Both the position numbers and the translations under genes were made by a program. This document shows, piece after piece, positions 28,137 to 30,429 of a stretch of 30,429 bases of DNA (the stretch's first letter is position 1; the number at the start of each line of letters is the position of its first letter). The notes beneath the pieces were generated by a model. That model was not told where the DNA came from, did no database searches, and was given only the letters and a program-made list of their open reading frames with translations. This DNA is from a virus. The DNA lies in IMG/VR virus record IMGVR_UViG_3300021964_000318, positions 1 to 30,429 of that record, one strand, 5' to 3'.

Positions 28137-30429
28137 ATGCCTAGAAGCTGGACTGGATTCAAATCTAAGATAAAAGATTGGATAATTAATAATGTGCCTA
28201 CTAACAAAAGAGTGCTGGATGTGGGACCTGGTGTAGGAACATACTCAGATTTAATACGTCATAAGGGATACCAAATAGATGCTGTAGAGATCTTTCGTCC
28301 TTACATAGAAAAGTATGGGTTGATTGAGAAACATGACAATGTTTACTGTAATGATATACTCAATTTTGATATATCAGACTATGACTTTATTATTCTAGGA
28401 GATGTGCTAGAGCATATACCAGCAGACAAAGCTATAGAGCTTATAAATAAGATTATAAAATTAGGTAAAGAGTGTCTTGTTGCTGTACCATATATGATGG
28501 AACAGGGAGAATATCAAGGCAATGTACATGAGAGCCATCATCAGTCAGATCTTACAGTTGACGTGATGAAAGAGCGCTATCCTAAACTAGAGCTTCTATA
28601 TGGAAATAATGACTATGGATATTATGTCTATACAAAAGAGAAGATGCACAAGGCATATGTTCTTTATGCAAACTCTGCATATTATGATGTAGTGTGCATG
28701 GCTGTAAAGAGTATAAAAGAGGCAAGTAACATTCCTGTTATTGTATACATGGTCAATTCTGATTGGAAAGTGCCTGGTGCACAGACAGTTAAGTGGTCTC
28801 TACATGGTAATTATATAAAGAAAAGTAATTATATTGATAGGAATGATAAAAGAGTGTTTGAGTTTTTAGCACAAAGACCAGCCATCATTGCTGATGCACT
28901 AGATAATCATGCACATAGTGTAGCATACATAGACTCAGATACAATAGTAACACGATATATAGATAACATATTTAGTTATTATCCAGAACAATGCACACAC
29001 CCATACTTTGTACAGGGTATATATGACTATCTATTTATAAATGGACGTGGTGGTGTAGAGACAAGAGATGAGTTACATAAGAGTTTAGAGCATGCAGCTT
29101 GTGAACTCTTTGATGTAGATCAATCTGTAAGAGATAAATATAGACAAACAGGATACTTTGTTGCAGGACAACACTCACGCAAGTGGATTGATGAGTGGAT
29201 GTGGATGTGTAATCATCCAGCTGTTGTAAAGAATCCACAGCTCTATGCACCCTATCATGAAGAAACACTAGCTAATGTGCTTCTGTGGAAACATAATATA
29301 CAAGAGGGACTACCTCTAATGTATAGAAACTATAAAGGAGAGATTAGTGTTGATGATATAAAGTTTACAGGAGAGATGTATCATGAGTCAGAATGGGTGG
29401 CTATTCCTGCAAAGAAAGAAGAACTCATGGCGTTTCATGGAGAAAAAAACACCACTGTGATGCAACATTTATTAGATCAATTATGTAAGAAGGTGTTATT
29501 TTTAGCGCCCCATCTATCTACAGGTGGTATGCCTGAGTTCCTACTTAAGAGAATAAGATCTCTACATGGATTTCAGATATATGTTGTAGAATGGGCCAAC
29601 TATAGTGATGAGTATGTTGTACAAAAGAATCAGATAAAGAAACTTGTGTCCAACTTCTATACATTAGGAGAAGACAAGACAGAGCTCATAGATATTATCA
29701 AAGACAATAACATTGATATTGTACACATGGATGAGATGGCTGAGTGTCTAGGTGAACAGTCAGAAGAAGTACTTCCATTACTATATGCTAACGATAGAAC
29801 CTGGAAGATTATAGAGACATGTCATAATATTTCATTCAATGCTGATGCAGAAAAACAATATCATCCTGATGCATATGCATTCTGTACACCGTATCATCTA
29901 GAGACATTTGCTAATATGCCATCACATAAAGATGTTACAGAGTTTCCTATAGATCCTGTAATATATGACTGGCAATCTAAACTAAATGCTAAGTATGACT
30001 TAGAGCTTGATCCTAGTAAGAAACATGTTGTAAATATAGGACTGTGGACTAAGGGTAAGAATCAAGGAGAAGGATTAGCTCTAGCTAGAAAGTTTCCAGA
30101 TGTAGAGTTTCATTTTGTTGGTAATCAAGCAGTTAACTTCAAAGAATACTGGGAACCATTAATGAAAGATGTTCCAGATAATGTAACTATATGGGGTGAG
30201 CGCAGTGATACAGATAAGTTCTTACTAGCTGCAGATGTCTTCATGTTCAACTCTACGTGGGAATGTAATCCACTTGTGCTCAGAGAAGCTATATCATATG
30301 GCCTACCAATACTTGCACGCAACCTTCCACAGTATAAAAATATGTTTACAGCATACATAGAAGATCTACATCCTATGAAGATGAAGAATCAACTATCTAA
30401 GCTTTTAAGTACCAAGAGTACGTACAATG
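28137..30429 (+). CDS. methyltransferase / GT-A / GT-B glycosyltransferase fusion (3' end outside window)
   Basis: ATG 28137 opens a frame that is still open at base 30429, at least 764 codons. Residues about 1-170 are a SAM-dependent methyltransferase with motif I VLDVGPGVG (26-34) and a DVLEHIP segment at 89-95. Residues about 173-440 are a GT-A domain with AYIDSDT (D266/D268). Residues about 452-764 are a GT-B domain with VLFLAPHLSTGGMPE, VNIGLWTKGKNQGEG near 631-645, and the E709-x7-E717 motif (ECNPLVLRE). Its role is inferred: stepwise synthesis or capping of a methylated glycan on a virion or host surface. It has its own promoter, divergent from the lysis operon. Confidence 0.85.
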   Translation, partial: MPRSWTGFKSKIKDWIINNVPTNKRVLDVGPGVGTYSDLIRHKGYQIDAVEIFRPYIEKYGLIEKHDNVYCNDILNFDISDYDFIILGDVLEHIPADKAIELINKIIKLGKECLVAVPYMMEQGEYQGNVHESHHQSDLTVDVMKERYPKLELLYGNNDYGYYVYTKEKMHKAYVLYANSAYYDVVCMAVKSIKEASNIPVIVYMVNSDWKVPGAQTVKWSLHGNYIKKSNYIDRNDKRVFEFLAQRPAIIADALDNHAHSVAYIDSDTIVTRYIDNIFSYYPEQCTHPYFVQGIYDYLFINGRGGVETRDELHKSLEHAACELFDVDQSVRDKYRQTGYFVAGQHSRKWIDEWMWMCNHPAVVKNPQLYAPYHEETLANVLLWKHNIQEGLPLMYRNYKGEISVDDIKFTGEMYHESEWVAIPAKKEELMAFHGEKNTTVMQHLLDQLCKKVLFLAPHLSTGGMPEFLLKRIRSLHGFQIYVVEWANYSDEYVVQKNQIKKLVSNFYTLGEDKTELIDIIKDNNIDIVHMDEMAECLGEQSEEVLPLLYANDRTWKIIETCHNISFNADAEKQYHPDAYAFCTPYHLETFANMPSHKDVTEFPIDPVIYDWQSKLNAKYDLELDPSKKHVVNIGLWTKGKNQGEGLALARKFPDVEFHFVGNQAVNFKEYWEPLMKDVPDNVTIWGERSDTDKFLLAADVFMFNSTWECNPLVLREAISYGLPILARNLPQYKNMFTAYIEDLHPMKMKNQLSKLLSTKSTYN

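Noticed and set aside
29035-30358. Antisense frames inside the fusion gene
   Set aside because: The + strand carries recognisable enzyme motifs through this whole stretch; the antisense frames show none.
1-30429. tRNA genes, CRISPR arrays, insertion sequences, attachment sites
   Set aside because: No cloverleaf, spaced repeat array, transposase or flanking direct repeat was seen by eye; all gaps are short apart from 18153-18372 and 27911-28136.

Overview
The window looks like part of a large lytic tailed phage (or a prophage-like relative) that infects a Bacteroidota host, probably an aquatic Flavobacteriia-like bacterium. Four things point there. The DNA is AT-rich and densely coded, with ATGA/TAATG stop-start overlaps. 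Genes start behind A/T-rich leaders without Shine-Dalgarno sequences. The promoters visible are of the Bacteroidota type (TTG / ~19-20 nt / TAnnTTTG). The gene content is a typical phage replication, nucleotide and lysis set: DnaB-like helicase, Sak4-like ATPase, DNA primase, RecA, rIIA/rIIB, class I ribonucleotide reductase and an amidase. No capsid, portal, terminase or tail-tape gene is visible, so the phage cannot be placed in a named group from this window alone; parts of the replication block resemble those of crAss-like and other large Bacteroidota phages.

Left block, + strand, 1-18152. It starts with the end of an unknown gene that may need a +1 frameshift, followed by tiny genes. Then come a DnaB-type helicase, an SF2 helicase, a Sak4-like ATPase (behind a promoter), a putative ssDNA-binding protein, a hairpin terminator, and a DnaG-type primase. 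These are followed by a DUF932 protein, small genes including a zinc ribbon, a uracil-DNA glycosylase homologue with a changed active site, two related small proteins, and rIIA, terminator, rIIB. After a composite terminator/promoter the block continues with an HNH nuclease, a DUF3310 protein, a PD-(D/E)XK nuclease, several unknown genes, a stand-alone DnaA domain IV protein, nrdB and nrdA.

Middle block, + strand, 18153-21863. A structured 220-nt gap holds a complete promoter followed by a terminator with no ORF between them (candidate small RNA), then a second promoter in front of recA. recA is followed by a second HNH gene, an unknown gene, a GroES-like protein and two GT-A glycosyltransferases. 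A bidirectional terminator closes the block.

Right block, - strand, 27910-21890. It is read from a promoter near 28030. First comes a lysis cassette: XhlA-like coiled-coil/TM protein, holin-like protein, amidase, and overlapping inner/outer spanin candidates. Then follow two very small coupled genes, a beta-rich virion-type protein, two small proteins with poly-threonine tails that flank a glycosyltransferase, and, from an internal promoter at about 23495, a run of tiny very basic proteins with a 29-residue CDGSH-type iron-sulfur motif protein among them. A divergent + strand gene from 28137 runs off the end of the window and encodes a methyltransferase / GT-A / GT-B fusion.

Taken together, the left block replicates and recombines DNA and supplies dNTPs, and the right block lyses the cell and makes small virion-associated proteins. 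At least five glycosyltransferase domains spread over four genes suggest heavy investment in glycan decoration, with the poly-Thr tails as possible acceptors.
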